A DNA stretch of 64,000 nt. Source: UBA2965 sp036526135 (GTDB lineage Bacteria > Pseudomonadota > Gammaproteobacteria > Pseudomonadales > Azotimanducaceae). Under the pieces are notes generated by a model that made no database searches, was not told the DNA's origin, and was given only the letters and a program-made list of their open reading frames with translations. Of the stretch, positions 8,849 through 18,027 are shown one piece after another (position 1 is the stretch's first letter; the number at the start of each line of letters is the position of its first letter). The stretch lies in contig DATCZA010000057.1 of NCBI GenBank assembly GCA_036526135.1, positions 1-64,000 on the forward strand, read 5' to 3'. A program made the position numbers and the translations under genes.

Positions 8849-9973
8849 TCAGAAGTTCCTTGGCAGGTACGCGCGGGACTTCCAGATGGCGTAGTCGGAG
8901 CGGAATGCCTGTTGCGACTCGAGTATCTTTTTGAAATCCGCGTCCTTCTCGGCCTGCTCGAGCATGACCGCTTCGCTCACCCTTTGAAGTTCCCGCAGCA
9001 CCTCTTCGGGAAGCGTTTCCGCGGAGACGCCGAGTTCTGGAAATCTGGCCATGACGGCCCCCTGCAACCCCTCGGAGCGGGCGAGGTTGCGGGTGACTCC
9101 CGCCGTGCAAGCCATCTCGATCAGCTGCTGGTCGTGGTAGGCCAGGGCGTTCCAGATATCCAGGTTGACGATCAGATGCACGGCCGTCGACGGCTGGTGC
9201 CAGCCGGGATAGTAGTTGTAGCGCGCGATCCGGTTGAAGCCGAGCTTCTCGTCGACGATGGGCAGCGAGTATTCGGTTGCGTCGATGGCGCCCTTCTCTA
9301 GCGCCTGAAAGATCTCGCCGCCGGGCAGCATCGTTACGGACGCGCCGATCTGCTCGATGACTTTGCCGCCGAGACCCGCAAAGCGAATCTTCAGGCCCTT
9401 CATCTGCTCGAGGGAATCGATGCGCTCGCGGAACCAACCCGCCGTTTCCGGCCCGCTGATCCCGCAGAAAAGGATGTGGGTGTTCTGCTTGGCGTACAGC
9501 GCTTCGCCGAGCTCCCGCCCGCCGGCCTCGAACCACCAGGCGGAGAACTCCCAGGGCTCCATGCCGAAGGGGACAGCGCCGATGAGCGGTGACGCGGGAA
9601 TGCGTCCCTGGTCGTAACCCAGCCAGGAGTAGCCAGCCTCCACTTTTCGGTCCCGCACGGCATCCGTGATGCTGAAGGGCGGCACGATCTCGTTGGGCTC
9701 GTAGGGGTCGATGCGAAGGGCACCGTTGGAAGCCGCGCGAATGGCGCCCGTGACGTACAGGGCGTTGTCGCCGAGCACGGGCAGGTTGGTCGCGAAGGCG
9801 ACGGGCATGCGCCAGTGGATGCGCAGCGGGGTTTCCCCCGTCGTAGCGGCGGCGGGGGTGTTCAGCCCGACACCGGATGGGGGCCGCAGCGCCAGGCTCC
9901 CGACGATGCCCACGGCGAACGCGACGCTAACGGCGACGAGGGCTGCGCTCTGGCTCATGGTGCGCTGAGTCAA
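8849..9973 (-). CDS. dctP: TRAP transporter substrate-binding protein DctP
   Basis: About 374 residues, with an N-terminal hydrophobic export signal (SQSAALVAVSVAFAVGIVGS) followed by a periplasmic binding domain. GLKIRFAGLGGKVIEQIGAS and LPGGEIFQALEKGAIDATEY are DctP signatures; the Arg in the first binds the carboxylate of organic-acid substrates. YNYYPGWHQP resembles the TakP-like group binding 2-keto acids. The TTG at 9973 has GGGGGA seven bases upstream and gives a positively charged leader; ATG at 9958 and TTG at 9979 are alternatives. It heads the dctPQM operon and is divergent from pntAA. Confidence 0.88.
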   Translation of the reverse strand: MTQRTMSQSAALVAVSVAFAVGIVGSLALRPPSGVGLNTPAAATTGETPLRIHWRMPVAFATNLPVLGDNALYVTGAIRAASNGALRIDPYEPNEIVPPFSITDAVRDRKVEAGYSWLGYDQGRIPASPLIGAVPFGMEPWEFSAWWFEAGGRELGEALYAKQNTHILFCGISGPETAGWFRERIDSLEQMKGLKIRFAGLGGKVIEQIGASVTMLPGGEIFQALEKGAIDATEYSLPIVDEKLGFNRIARYNYYPGWHQPSTAVHLIVNLDIWNALAYHDQQLIEMACTAGVTRNLARSEGLQGAVMARFPELGVSAETLPEEVLRELQRVSEAVMLEQAEKDADFKKILESQQAFRSDYAIWKSRAYLPRNF

Positions 9974-10187
9974 TCTCAATTCCCCCGAAGATTCCGCGGC
10001 ATTGCGGATCCATTGTGGGAGGAGCGTCAGGCAGACGCAAGGCGATCGGAGCGCCTCGCGCCTCCGAGAATCCCGTTAACATGTGAATTGTTTTCGCGAC
10101 GGGGTTTGGCTAACTTGCTGCGCTTTCCTGCGCCGCATCTTCCGCTCTCTTCTTCATGCCGGCGCGACTGCGATTTGGGGGGATTGC

Positions 10188-11315
10188 ATGCTCATTGGGG
10201 TACCCAAGGAAACCTGGCCGGGGGAACATCGTGCGGCGCTCGTTCCTCAGAGCGTCAAAAAGCTCGTAGGTGCCGGGTTCGAAGTAGTCATAGAAGCCGG
10301 GACGGGAGTCCCTGCGGGTTATCCCGACGCCGCCTACGTCGATGCCGGTGCGACCATCGGGGGCGATCGGGCGGGCCTGCTCGCCTCGGCGGACGTCGTC
10401 CTGCGGGTGCGCAAGCCGGAAGCGGACGAGATCGCCGGGCTCAAAAAGGGATCGGTGCACGTCAGCTTTCTGGATCCCTTCAACGAGAGAGGGCTGGTCG
10501 ATGCCATGGCGGCCCAGGGCGTCACGGCCATTTCCATGGAGATGATCCCGCGCAGCACGCGCGCGCAGAAGATGGACGCCCTGTCATCCCAGGCCAACCT
10601 CGCCGGATACGTCACGGTGGTTCTCGCCGCCAATCATTGCCCCAAGATCTTTCCCATGATGATGACGCCGGCCGGGACGATTGCCCCGTCGCGGGTGTTC
10701 GTGATCGGCGCGGGGGTCGCCGGACTGCAGGCGATCGCCACGGCGAAGCGGCTCGGCGCTAGAGTCGAAGCATTCGATACCCGCCCGGTGGTGGCCGAGC
10801 AGGTTCGCTCTCTCGGCGGCAAGTTCGTCGAGATCGATCTTGGCGAGGTCGGGCAGACAGAGCAGGGCTATGCAAAAGAGCTGACGCCTGAGCAGGTGGA
10901 GCTCCAGAAAGAAGGTCAGAAAAAGGTGATCGGCCAGTCCGACGTGGTCATCACCACCGCGCAGGTGTTTGGTCGTCCGGCACCCCGCATCGTGTCAAAG
11001 GACATGGTCGAGGCCATGCAGCCGGGAAGCGTCGTGGTCGACATGGCCGTCGAGACCGGCGGCAACGTCGAGGGCTCTGTTCTCAACGAAGTGGTCGACG
11101 TCGGCGGCGTGAAGATCATTGGCCTGGGCAATTTGCCGTCGCAGGTTGCGCGGCATGCCAGTGACATGTACTCGAGCAATCTCTTCAACCTGCTGGATGA
11201 ATTCTGGAGCCAGGAGGAAAGCAAGCTCGACCTCGATCCGGAAGACGAAATCGTTCGGGCCTGCGTGATCACGCGGGACGGATCGATCGTCAACGAAACC
11301 ATCAAGAACCTCTAG
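10188..11315 (+). CDS. pntAA: NAD(P) transhydrogenase subunit alpha part 1 (NAD-binding dI)
   Basis: 375 residues. It starts with GVPKETWPGEHRAALVP and carries the Rossmann motif VFVIGAGVAGLQAIATAKRLGA around 163-184 and a mobile-loop region QTEQGYAKELTPEQ. This is soluble domain I of proton-translocating transhydrogenase, which passes hydride between NADH and NADP+ using the proton gradient. The gene is followed after 12 bases by pntAB, then pntB: the split three-subunit arrangement known from Rhodospirillum rather than the fused E. coli PntA. Confidence 0.93.
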   Translation: MLIGVPKETWPGEHRAALVPQSVKKLVGAGFEVVIEAGTGVPAGYPDAAYVDAGATIGGDRAGLLASADVVLRVRKPEADEIAGLKKGSVHVSFLDPFNERGLVDAMAAQGVTAISMEMIPRSTRAQKMDALSSQANLAGYVTVVLAANHCPKIFPMMMTPAGTIAPSRVFVIGAGVAGLQAIATAKRLGARVEAFDTRPVVAEQVRSLGGKFVEIDLGEVGQTEQGYAKELTPEQVELQKEGQKKVIGQSDVVITTAQVFGRPAPRIVSKDMVEAMQPGSVVVDMAVETGGNVEGSVLNEVVDVGGVKIIGLGNLPSQVARHASDMYSSNLFNLLDEFWSQEESKLDLDPEDEIVRACVITRDGSIVNETIKNL

Positions 11316-11327
11316 GAGTCCGGAACC

Positions 11328-11633
11328 GTGGAAGCCGTTTTCCTCGCCTTCGTATTGATGCTCTCCATCTTCCTGGGCTTCGAGCTCATTTCCAAAGTGC
11401 CTGCGACGCTGCACACGCCTCTGATGTCGGGCGCGAACGCGATCTCGGGCATCACCCTCGTCGGCGCGATCACATCCGCGGGCGCGGGGGCCGACCAGAT
11501 CGCGACGCTGCTGGGCGCTGTCGCCGTCGGTTTTGCCACCATCAACGTGGTGGGCGGTTACCTCGTCACCAATCGCATGTTGTCCATGTTCAAGAGGAAA
11601 GACACCGGTGGTCAGTCGGGGGGTCGGTCATGA
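11328..11633 (+). CDS. pntAB: NAD(P) transhydrogenase subunit alpha part 2 (membrane dII)
   Basis: 101 residues with three to four membrane segments (5-20, 35-55, 60-85). LMSGANAISGITLVGA and INVVGGYLVTNRMLSMF are hallmark dII sequences. It starts at GTG 11328, with AGGAG about ten bases before, and its stop overlaps the ATG of pntB (ATGA). It builds the proton channel together with PntB. Confidence 0.92.
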   Translation: MEAVFLAFVLMLSIFLGFELISKVPATLHTPLMSGANAISGITLVGAITSAGAGADQIATLLGAVAVGFATINVVGGYLVTNRMLSMFKRKDTGGQSGGRS

Positions 11634-13042
11634 GCCTGGAACTGATCAACCTCTGGTACATCGTCGCCGCCGCGCTTTTCATATTCGGCCTCAAGCAGCT
11701 CAGCTCGCCGGACACGGCCGTGCGTGGCAACCTGCTGTCATCCGTGGGCATGCTCATTGCCGTGGTGGTGACCCTGTTCTCCCGGGATATCCTCGAGTTC
11801 CAGTGGATTGCGGCGGCTGCTGCCGTTGGCGCGATCATCGGGGCCGTTGCCGCGCAGAGAGTGGCCATGACGAGCATGCCGGAGATGGTCGCCCTGTTTA
11901 ACGGCTCGGGAGGCATTGCCAGCCTGCTGGTTGGCTGGGCGGCCCTCTACCTCGGCGATGGCGCCGCCGCCGAGGCCGCAGTGGCCGACACCGCCGTCGT
12001 CACGGTGGGTCTTTCTACCTTTACCATCATCACCATCCTGCTCTCCGTGCTGATTGGCGGCTTGACCTTCTCGGGCAGCCTCATCGCCTGGGGCAAGCTG
12101 TCAGAGGTGATGACGAGCCGGGCCATCGTCTTCGGGGCTCAGCGCCTGGTCAACGCCGCTCTGCTGATCGGTCTCGTTGCCTGTGGCGTGATGTTCGCCA
12201 TGGAGCCGTCGCTGACCTCACCCTATCTCTACGCGGTAATCGCGCTGTCGCTCATCTTCGGCGTAATGGCGGTCATTCCCATCGGTGGCGCCGATATGCC
12301 GGTGGTGATCTCGCTGCTCAACAGCTACTCCGGTCTTGCCGCATGCGCGGCGGGATTTGCGATCAACAACAACATCCTCATCGTCGCGGGTTCACTGGTG
12401 GGCGCTGCGGGCATCATCCTGACCAACATCATGTGCAAGGCCATGAACCGTTCCCTTGCCAACGTGCTTTTCTCCGGCTTCGGTGCCGTCAAGACCGCCA
12501 CCAAGGTCGAGGGCGAGGTCAAGCCGATCACGCCGGACGACGCGTTCCTCATTCTGGAAGCAGCCTCATCGGTTACGTTCGTCCCGGGTTACGGAATGGC
12601 CGTTGCCCAGGCGCAGCACGTGGTTCGGGAGCTTGGTGAGCTTCTCGAGGAAAACGGTGCCGAGGTGACCTACGCCATCCATCCGGTGGCCGGGCGGATG
12701 CCGGGGCACATGAACGTCCTGCTGGCCGAGGCGAACGTGCCTTACGATCAGCTGGTCGAGATGGATGACATCAACCCCCGCATCGACAACATCGACGTTG
12801 CGGTCGTGATCGGCGCCAACGACGTGGTCAATCCGGCTGCCCGGGAGGACGAGAACAGCCCGATCTACGGCATGCCCATCATCAACGTCGACCAGGCGCG
12901 AACCGTGTTCGTCCTCAAGCGATCGATGGCTTCCGGGTTCTCGGGCGTGGACAACCCGCTGTTCTTCGGCGAGAACACGCGGATGCTGTTCGGCGACGCC
13001 AAGGCGTCGATCTCCTCGGTGATCGCCGAGTTCAAAGGGTAG
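11630..13042 (+). CDS. pntB: NAD(P) transhydrogenase subunit beta (dII/dIII)
   Basis: 470 residues: about nine membrane helices to residue ~270 and then the NADP(H)-binding dIII domain with VPGYGMAVAQAQHVVRELGELLEENGAEV and the GHMNVLLAEANVPYDQL and GANDVVNPAARED loops. Together with PntAA and PntAB it supplies NADPH from NADH at the expense of proton-motive force. Last gene of the operon. It converges on the ThDP enzyme gene across 123 bases. Confidence 0.94.
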   Translation: MSLELINLWYIVAAALFIFGLKQLSSPDTAVRGNLLSSVGMLIAVVVTLFSRDILEFQWIAAAAAVGAIIGAVAAQRVAMTSMPEMVALFNGSGGIASLLVGWAALYLGDGAAAEAAVADTAVVTVGLSTFTIITILLSVLIGGLTFSGSLIAWGKLSEVMTSRAIVFGAQRLVNAALLIGLVACGVMFAMEPSLTSPYLYAVIALSLIFGVMAVIPIGGADMPVVISLLNSYSGLAACAAGFAINNNILIVAGSLVGAAGIILTNIMCKAMNRSLANVLFSGFGAVKTATKVEGEVKPITPDDAFLILEAASSVTFVPGYGMAVAQAQHVVRELGELLEENGAEVTYAIHPVAGRMPGHMNVLLAEANVPYDQLVEMDDINPRIDNIDVAVVIGANDVVNPAAREDENSPIYGMPIINVDQARTVFVLKRSMASGFSGVDNPLFFGENTRMLFGDAKASISSVIAEFKG

Positions 13043-13165
13043 CCGACAGGCCTTTCAGGGCGTAGACACGCCCGACACCGCCGAGATGAACCCATCGAGG
13101 TTGGGCATCGTGATACCCGGCAGCGTGGTCCGGATCGCGTTGCACTGGAGGGTTCTCTGCCAACG

Positions 13166-14830
13166 CTAGGGCTTTCCGGAGATCTCGACCTCCACCAGAT
13201 AAGGCGCGTTTGCGGCGAACGCGCGCTCGATGGCGGAGCCGATCTTCTCCGGCCGTGTGACCAGCTCTCCCTCCATTCCCATTCCCTCGGCCATGGCGGG
13301 AAAACCCAGTGCCGGTCTGGTGAGATCCATGTGCGGGTACGGCTTGTTGGACCCTGCATCGAAGCGTTGGCGGTAAATGTCGAGATTGTGTTTGAGAATC
13401 CGATATTCACGGTTCGACAGGATCACGAACACGATGGGCAGCCCGTGATGCACCGCGGACCACAGGGCCTGAATGCTGTACATGGCAGAGCCGTCTCCGG
13501 AGATCGCCAGGACGCGCCGATTGGGCTGAGCCACCTGAACGCCCAGGGCGCCGGCCAGGCCCTGGCCGATACCGCCGCCCGAGCCCGCGAAGAAGTCGCC
13601 GGGGGCGGCGTAATCGAATCGCGATGCCACTTCCAACGATGCGGTGATGGATTCGTCCACGACGATGGTGCCTTTGGGCAGCGCGCGGCTGATTTCCAGC
13701 AAGGCCCTGGCTGGCGTCATCGGCGAGGTATCGCCCTGGCGCTCGATCCGATCCGCGGCGGCATCGCCGGCGGCCCGATGGGATTCGGCCAGCGCGTCGT
13801 TTCGCGCCTTTGCCGCCGCCCCGAAGTCGTCGGGCGCGCCCTCGGCGATTTCCTCCACCAGATGCTCGATCGTTGTCCGCAGGTTGCCGACCAGACCGAG
13901 ATCGGGGGCCAGGTTCAGTGCCAGACGGGCATGACTGGACTCCACGTGAACGACCCGGGCCTCCTCGGGCAAGGCGTTTTCCGCATCGAACCAGATCTCC
14001 TCGAAGAACGGGCCGCCCATCAGCAGAATCAGATCATGGCCGGCGAGCGCGCGGCGAATGGCGCCGGCTTCGAACGGCAGGCGTCCCTTGCTGTTGGGGT
14101 GCACGTTCGGGAAGGAAATCTGAGCCCGCAAACCCTGCTGCCATACGGCGGCCCCGGTCTGCACGGCGAGTGTGATCAGCGCCCGGTGGGCACCCTCGGC
14201 GGCGATGTCGTCGCCGACGACGATGGCTGGGTTTGCGCTCCCGGCCAGCCAGCGCGCCAGTCGGCGGATGCCCTCGGCGTCCGCGAGCGTCCCGTAGCGG
14301 AGATCCCCTGCGGTAGTGGCGCCAACGCTGGTTTCCTGCTCCATGACGTCCACCGGCAGGGACATGAAAACCGGGCCCCGCGGCGGCTCGTTCGCGATCT
14401 TGAACGCCCGCCGAAGCATGGGGCCGATCTCGTCGGCGCTGCGTGGCTCGGCGCTCCACTTGCAGACCGGCTCGGCCATGGCGACGAGGTCGTGAGCGAG
14501 CAGAGGCTCCCGCATGCGCATGCGGGTGTCCTGCTGCCCCGCGGTGATGATGAGCGGCGAGTTGGCTTTCAGCGCGCCGTAGATCATCCCGATGCCGTTG
14601 CCGAGCCCGGGAGCGACGTGCAGGTTCACGATGCCCGTCTTGCCGCTCGCCTGGGCGTAGAAGCTCGCGGCGCCCACCGCAACGCCCTCGTGCAGGGCGA
14701 CGTAGTAGCGCAGCCCCGGGTAGTCGATGAGCCGGTCGAGCAGAGAATTTTCGGTGGTGCCGGGGTTCCCGAAGATGCAGTCCGCGCCGTGGGCGACGAG
14801 CCCCTCCATGAACACCTGACCACCGCGCAT
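13166..14830 (-). CDS. Benzoylformate decarboxylase-like ThDP-dependent enzyme
   Basis: 554 residues of the three-domain ThDP decarboxylase/synthase family. FGNPGTTENSLLD (20-32), the cofactor-activating Glu48 in ALHEGVAVGAA, and H71 in NLHVAPGLGNGIG match benzoylformate decarboxylase, and GQQDTRM corresponds to its GQQ segment. The C-terminal pyrophosphate motif is GDGSAMYSIQALWSAVHHGLPIVFVILSN-like (Mg/ThDP site). Acetolactate synthase is less likely because no FAD-type middle segment or regulatory subunit is seen. Substrate is inferred to be an aromatic or branched 2-keto acid. Divergent from the WS/DGAT gene across 137 bases. Confidence 0.75.
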   Translation of the reverse strand: MRGGQVFMEGLVAHGADCIFGNPGTTENSLLDRLIDYPGLRYYVALHEGVAVGAASFYAQASGKTGIVNLHVAPGLGNGIGMIYGALKANSPLIITAGQQDTRMRMREPLLAHDLVAMAEPVCKWSAEPRSADEIGPMLRRAFKIANEPPRGPVFMSLPVDVMEQETSVGATTAGDLRYGTLADAEGIRRLARWLAGSANPAIVVGDDIAAEGAHRALITLAVQTGAAVWQQGLRAQISFPNVHPNSKGRLPFEAGAIRRALAGHDLILLMGGPFFEEIWFDAENALPEEARVVHVESSHARLALNLAPDLGLVGNLRTTIEHLVEEIAEGAPDDFGAAAKARNDALAESHRAAGDAAADRIERQGDTSPMTPARALLEISRALPKGTIVVDESITASLEVASRFDYAAPGDFFAGSGGGIGQGLAGALGVQVAQPNRRVLAISGDGSAMYSIQALWSAVHHGLPIVFVILSNREYRILKHNLDIYRQRFDAGSNKPYPHMDLTRPALGFPAMAEGMGMEGELVTRPEKIGSAIERAFAANAPYLVEVEISGKP

Positions 14831-14967
14831 CGCCTTCTCCCTGGGTAAACCGAGCGTCGAATGTTACAGGCAGCGCAGCGCCGGTAGCCAGGCCGCCCAG
14901 CCGCGGCGTCGCGTTGACGAGCCGGTTCGTCTCCGCGCATAGTGTGCGCCCCTGATCGGATGAACCC

Positions 14968-16473
14968 ATGCGACTGACTTCGCACGACGCCTCGTTTCTG
15001 TACTCGGAATCGGCCAGCGGCCCGATGCACACCGCTTCCATCTTCGTGCTGGAGGGCGAGCTGCCGTTCGAGCGTGTGTTCAGTCACTTTCAGGCCCGCA
15101 TGCACCTCATTGCGCGTTACATGCAGAAGCTGGCCTTCGTACCATTCAACCTGGCGCACCCGAAGTGGGTGGACGACCCGGACTTCGATCTCGCCAATCA
15201 CGTGGTGCCGCACTCGGTTCCCGAGGGCTCGACCCTGGAGGAGGCGGTGGATCTCCTGCTCGCGGTGAACGAGGGGCTGCTCGACCGCAACCGACCGCTT
15301 TGGAAGACCTATGTGGTGGACGGCGTGCCGGGGAAAACGCTGATGCTTCAGCAGGTGCATCACGCCATGATCGACGGGGTTTCGGGCATCCAGCTCACCA
15401 TGGTCCAGTTCGACTTTGATCGGGACGCCCCGGATCCTCCGCCCGGAGAACCGCGGCAGCCTGCAACGCCGCCCTCTGCCATGGATCTCGTTGGCGAGGT
15501 GGTGCGGGAGAGCGCCGAGCGGCTGTCGGTCAACCCGCTCGCAGGCGTGCACACCGACCGCAAGAGCTTCGAGCTCCTGCGCAATGCCGGTCGCGCGTTC
15601 TCGCGCTTCTTCACTGAGCCCGCCATCACGGCGCCTTGGAACGCCGGCCTGGTCGGGCCGAAGCGCCGGCTCCGCTGGACCAGCCACCCGTTCTCCGAGT
15701 TCAGAGAGATCAGACGGGCCTTCGGTGGGACCATCAATGATGTGGTTCTCGCCATGGTCTCAGAGGGGGCCGCCCGCTACCTGGATCGCCGCCGCGAGGA
15801 AACCGAAGGGAAGTACCTGAGAATCATGTGCCCGGTGAGCGTGCGCACCGAGGACGAAGCCGGCAGCCTCGGCAATCGTGTGTCCGCCATTTTCCCTCTG
15901 CTGCCGGCCTGGTCCATGGACGCCGCCGAGAGGCTGCGCGCTGTGATTGGAGAGACCGAACGCATCAAACGGGACGAGGAGGCGCAAGCGCTGACGTTCC
16001 TCAGCGAGACGATGCCGTCCGTGCCTGCGGTCGCCATGGCGCCAACGCTGCTGGTGGGAACCCGCTTCGACCCAACCACCCTCGCTGGACGAATGCCGTT
16101 GCCGGTCGTGCCCAACCTGGGCACCCGGCTCCCGCTCTACGGGTTCAACTTCACCTGCACCAACGTGCCGGGCGTTCAGGTGCCGCAGTACCTGGCCGGT
16201 CACGAGATCAGCAACATCATCGGCATACTGATGCTCACCGGCACCCTCGGGTACGGCATGGCAGTCGTGAGCTACAACCAGAATATGCGCTTCAATTTCG
16301 TCTGCGAGCCGCGCCTGATGCCCGATCTGGACGTGATGGTGGAGGCTGTCGAGCAGGTGTATCAGGAGCTGCTCGAGGAAGCGCGCCGGGTCAACGAGCC
16401 GCCGGCCCCGCCCAGCCGGGGCGGCCGGTCGGAAAAGGCAAGCCGGAAGTCCTACGACTCGCCGGCGGCCTGA
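14968..16473 (+). CDS. Wax ester synthase/diacylglycerol acyltransferase (WS/DGAT)
   Basis: 501 residues of the bifunctional WS/DGAT family. The catalytic HHAMIDG motif is at 131-137, preceded by RPLWKTYVVDG (109-119), and GGTINDVVLAMVSEGAARYL and a PGVQVPQYLAGHE stretch complete the family pattern. The enzyme joins fatty acyl-CoA to long-chain alcohols or diacylglycerol, giving wax esters or triacylglycerol storage lipids at the inner membrane. The N-terminus starts directly with the family's RLTSHDASFLY. It is followed 19 bases later by a GNAT gene in the same direction. Confidence 0.9.
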   Translation: MRLTSHDASFLYSESASGPMHTASIFVLEGELPFERVFSHFQARMHLIARYMQKLAFVPFNLAHPKWVDDPDFDLANHVVPHSVPEGSTLEEAVDLLLAVNEGLLDRNRPLWKTYVVDGVPGKTLMLQQVHHAMIDGVSGIQLTMVQFDFDRDAPDPPPGEPRQPATPPSAMDLVGEVVRESAERLSVNPLAGVHTDRKSFELLRNAGRAFSRFFTEPAITAPWNAGLVGPKRRLRWTSHPFSEFREIRRAFGGTINDVVLAMVSEGAARYLDRRREETEGKYLRIMCPVSVRTEDEAGSLGNRVSAIFPLLPAWSMDAAERLRAVIGETERIKRDEEAQALTFLSETMPSVPAVAMAPTLLVGTRFDPTTLAGRMPLPVVPNLGTRLPLYGFNFTCTNVPGVQVPQYLAGHEISNIIGILMLTGTLGYGMAVVSYNQNMRFNFVCEPRLMPDLDVMVEAVEQVYQELLEEARRVNEPPAPPSRGGRSEKASRKSYDSPAA

Positions 16474-16492
16474 CTGAGGAGGGTGTAGAAAG

Positions 16493-17083
16493 ATGACCAG
16501 ACAGAGCGGTGCGGACGGGTACCCCAAGCAGGTGCGGCTGCCCGGCGGCGAAGAGATCGAGATCCGCCTGATGACCGGAGAGGACCGGGACGCGGTTTGC
16601 GAATTTGCCCGGGGGCTTGCCGAGGAAGACCTGATGTTTCTGCGCGTGGACCTGACGGAGCCCGCGGTGATCGATCAGTGGATCCGCAACCTCGAGACGG
16701 GTCACTCGACTTCGATCGTGGCTTACGACGGCACCGGCCTGGTGGGGTACGCGACCGTGCATCGCGACCCCGCCCGATGGACCCGCAGAGTGGGGGAGAT
16801 CCGGGTGAACGTAAGCCCCGCATACCGCGCCAAGGGGCTGGGCCGGACGCTGACGTCGCAGATTTTCGACCTGGCCCGGTCGCTCGGCTTGCGAAAGCTC
16901 ATGGCGAACATGACGGTGGATCAGTCCGGTGCCCAGGCGGCCTTTCGTCGGCTGGGCTTTGTGCCCGAGGCGCTGCTGGCGGACTACGTGGAGGACCGTA
17001 GCGGAACCCCGCGGGACCTGGTGATCATGTCCTACGACATCGAGGGTCACACGGATCAGGTTGCCGAACCGCTGCGAGTGTGA
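16493..17083 (+). CDS. GNAT-family N-acetyltransferase
   Basis: 196 residues. The acetyl-CoA-binding motif A is visible as IRVNVSPAYRAKGLGRTLTSQIF (about 102-124, with the RxxGxG-type loop), followed by LGLRKLMANMTVDQSGAQAAFRRLGF, a normal GNAT end. The acceptor substrate cannot be told. GAGGAGGGTG upstream of the ATG is a strong ribosome-binding site, and the gene is probably cotranscribed with WS/DGAT. Confidence 0.8.
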   Translation: MTRQSGADGYPKQVRLPGGEEIEIRLMTGEDRDAVCEFARGLAEEDLMFLRVDLTEPAVIDQWIRNLETGHSTSIVAYDGTGLVGYATVHRDPARWTRRVGEIRVNVSPAYRAKGLGRTLTSQIFDLARSLGLRKLMANMTVDQSGAQAAFRRLGFVPEALLADYVEDRSGTPRDLVIMSYDIEGHTDQVAEPLRV

Positions 17084-17092
17084 GAGATGCGA

Positions 17093-17545
17093 TCAGGCCG
17101 GCTCGACGGCGCTTCCCGGTGCCACGGTGCCGGTTCCCCGAACGAAGGCGCGAATGCCCCCGCTGTGCGTAAAGGCAGCGACGATGGCCGCCGCGCTCAC
17201 GTCCCGACTCGCCAGCCGCGCGCCCAGGGTGGCGCAGGGCTCGCATAGCTCGAAGCCTTCCATCAGCACCCCGCCGACGCGAAACTGCCTGCCCACCAGG
17301 TCGTTCAGGCCGATGCCGCGGGTGGCGATGTTTCGACCGGTGTCCGCCGCCGTGATGTCCAGGCCCGTCTCGGCGATGAACCGTTCTACCGCCTCGGCCT
17401 CTATCAGGGTGACCACCCCGCCTTTCGAGTTGGCGTGACGATCACCCTCGAGGCCGACGCCTATGGTCAGTCTAGCCGCGGGCACGGCCCGCTGGGAATC
17501 GCCGTGCTTTGCGGCCAGATATATGCCCTCGACTGTGCCTGTCAT
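17093..17545 (-). CDS. MOSC domain-containing protein
   Basis: 150 residues. GLEGDRHANSKGGVVTLIEAEAVERF, ADTGRNIATRGIGLNDLVGRQFRVGGV and the Cys pair in FELCEPCATL are typical of MOSC domains, the sulfur-carrier fold found in molybdenum cofactor sulfurase and YiiM-like proteins. The conserved Cys would carry or bind sulfur or molybdenum cofactor. It stands alone; the molybdenum hydroxylase genes at 23685-27307 are a possible but unproven client. Confidence 0.8.
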   Translation of the reverse strand: MTGTVEGIYLAAKHGDSQRAVPAARLTIGVGLEGDRHANSKGGVVTLIEAEAVERFIAETGLDITAADTGRNIATRGIGLNDLVGRQFRVGGVLMEGFELCEPCATLGARLASRDVSAAAIVAAFTHSGGIRAFVRGTGTVAPGSAVEPA

Positions 17546-17674
17546 CGGGAAGCCCTCCGGTGCTGATGAGCGAGTTTAGCGCAAGTTCATCACGCGGCCT
17601 GATGGGCGGAGGTTGGGAAATGCAGAGAGCGGGTGCTAGTCTCGATGGCGAAACGTGCCGCCTTGGGTTCTCGA

Positions 17675-18027
17675 ATGCAGCTCACCATCGTCGACGTGTT
17701 CGCCGAGCGCCGCTACGCCGGTAATCAGCTGGCGGTGGTGCGAGATGCGAGCGGCCTCTCCACCGCAGAGATGCAGGACATTGCCCGGGAGATGAATTTC
17801 TCGGAGACCGCCTTCGTCCTGGAAAGCGGCAGCGGCCACGCCCGCGCCCGCTATTTCACGCCCCCGCCCGTGCGGCTGGGCGGGGAGTTCGACCGGGCCC
17901 TGGCGGGCGCGTCGTCGTCGATCAGGGCGTGGAGATGAAACGGCCCTCGCGGCTCTATCTCGACGTGGGAGACGAGATCCGCGTCGGCGGCAAGGTGCAA
18001 CTGGTGGCAGAGGGCCGACTGGCTTGA
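17675..18027 (+). pseudogene. phzF-family gene collapsed by internal deletion
   Basis: The first 60-70 residues from ATG 17675 (QLTIVDVFAERRYAGNQLAVV, then EMNFSETAFVLES and ARYFTPP) are a clear PhzF N-terminus with the catalytic Glu in NFSETAF. The reading frame then ends at 17938. In another frame, about 17900-18027, lies a PhzF-like C-terminus (VVVDQGVEMKRPSRLYLDV then IRVGGKVQLVAEG, stop 18025-18027). Intact PhzF proteins have about 260-300 residues, so some 150-170 are missing and the ends are out of frame. The remaining product cannot be a working isomerase. Confidence 0.78.

Noticed and set aside
13331..14848. 505-codon plus-strand open frame opposite the ThDP enzyme
   Set aside because: The minus-strand protein has all ThDP motifs; the plus-strand translation has none.
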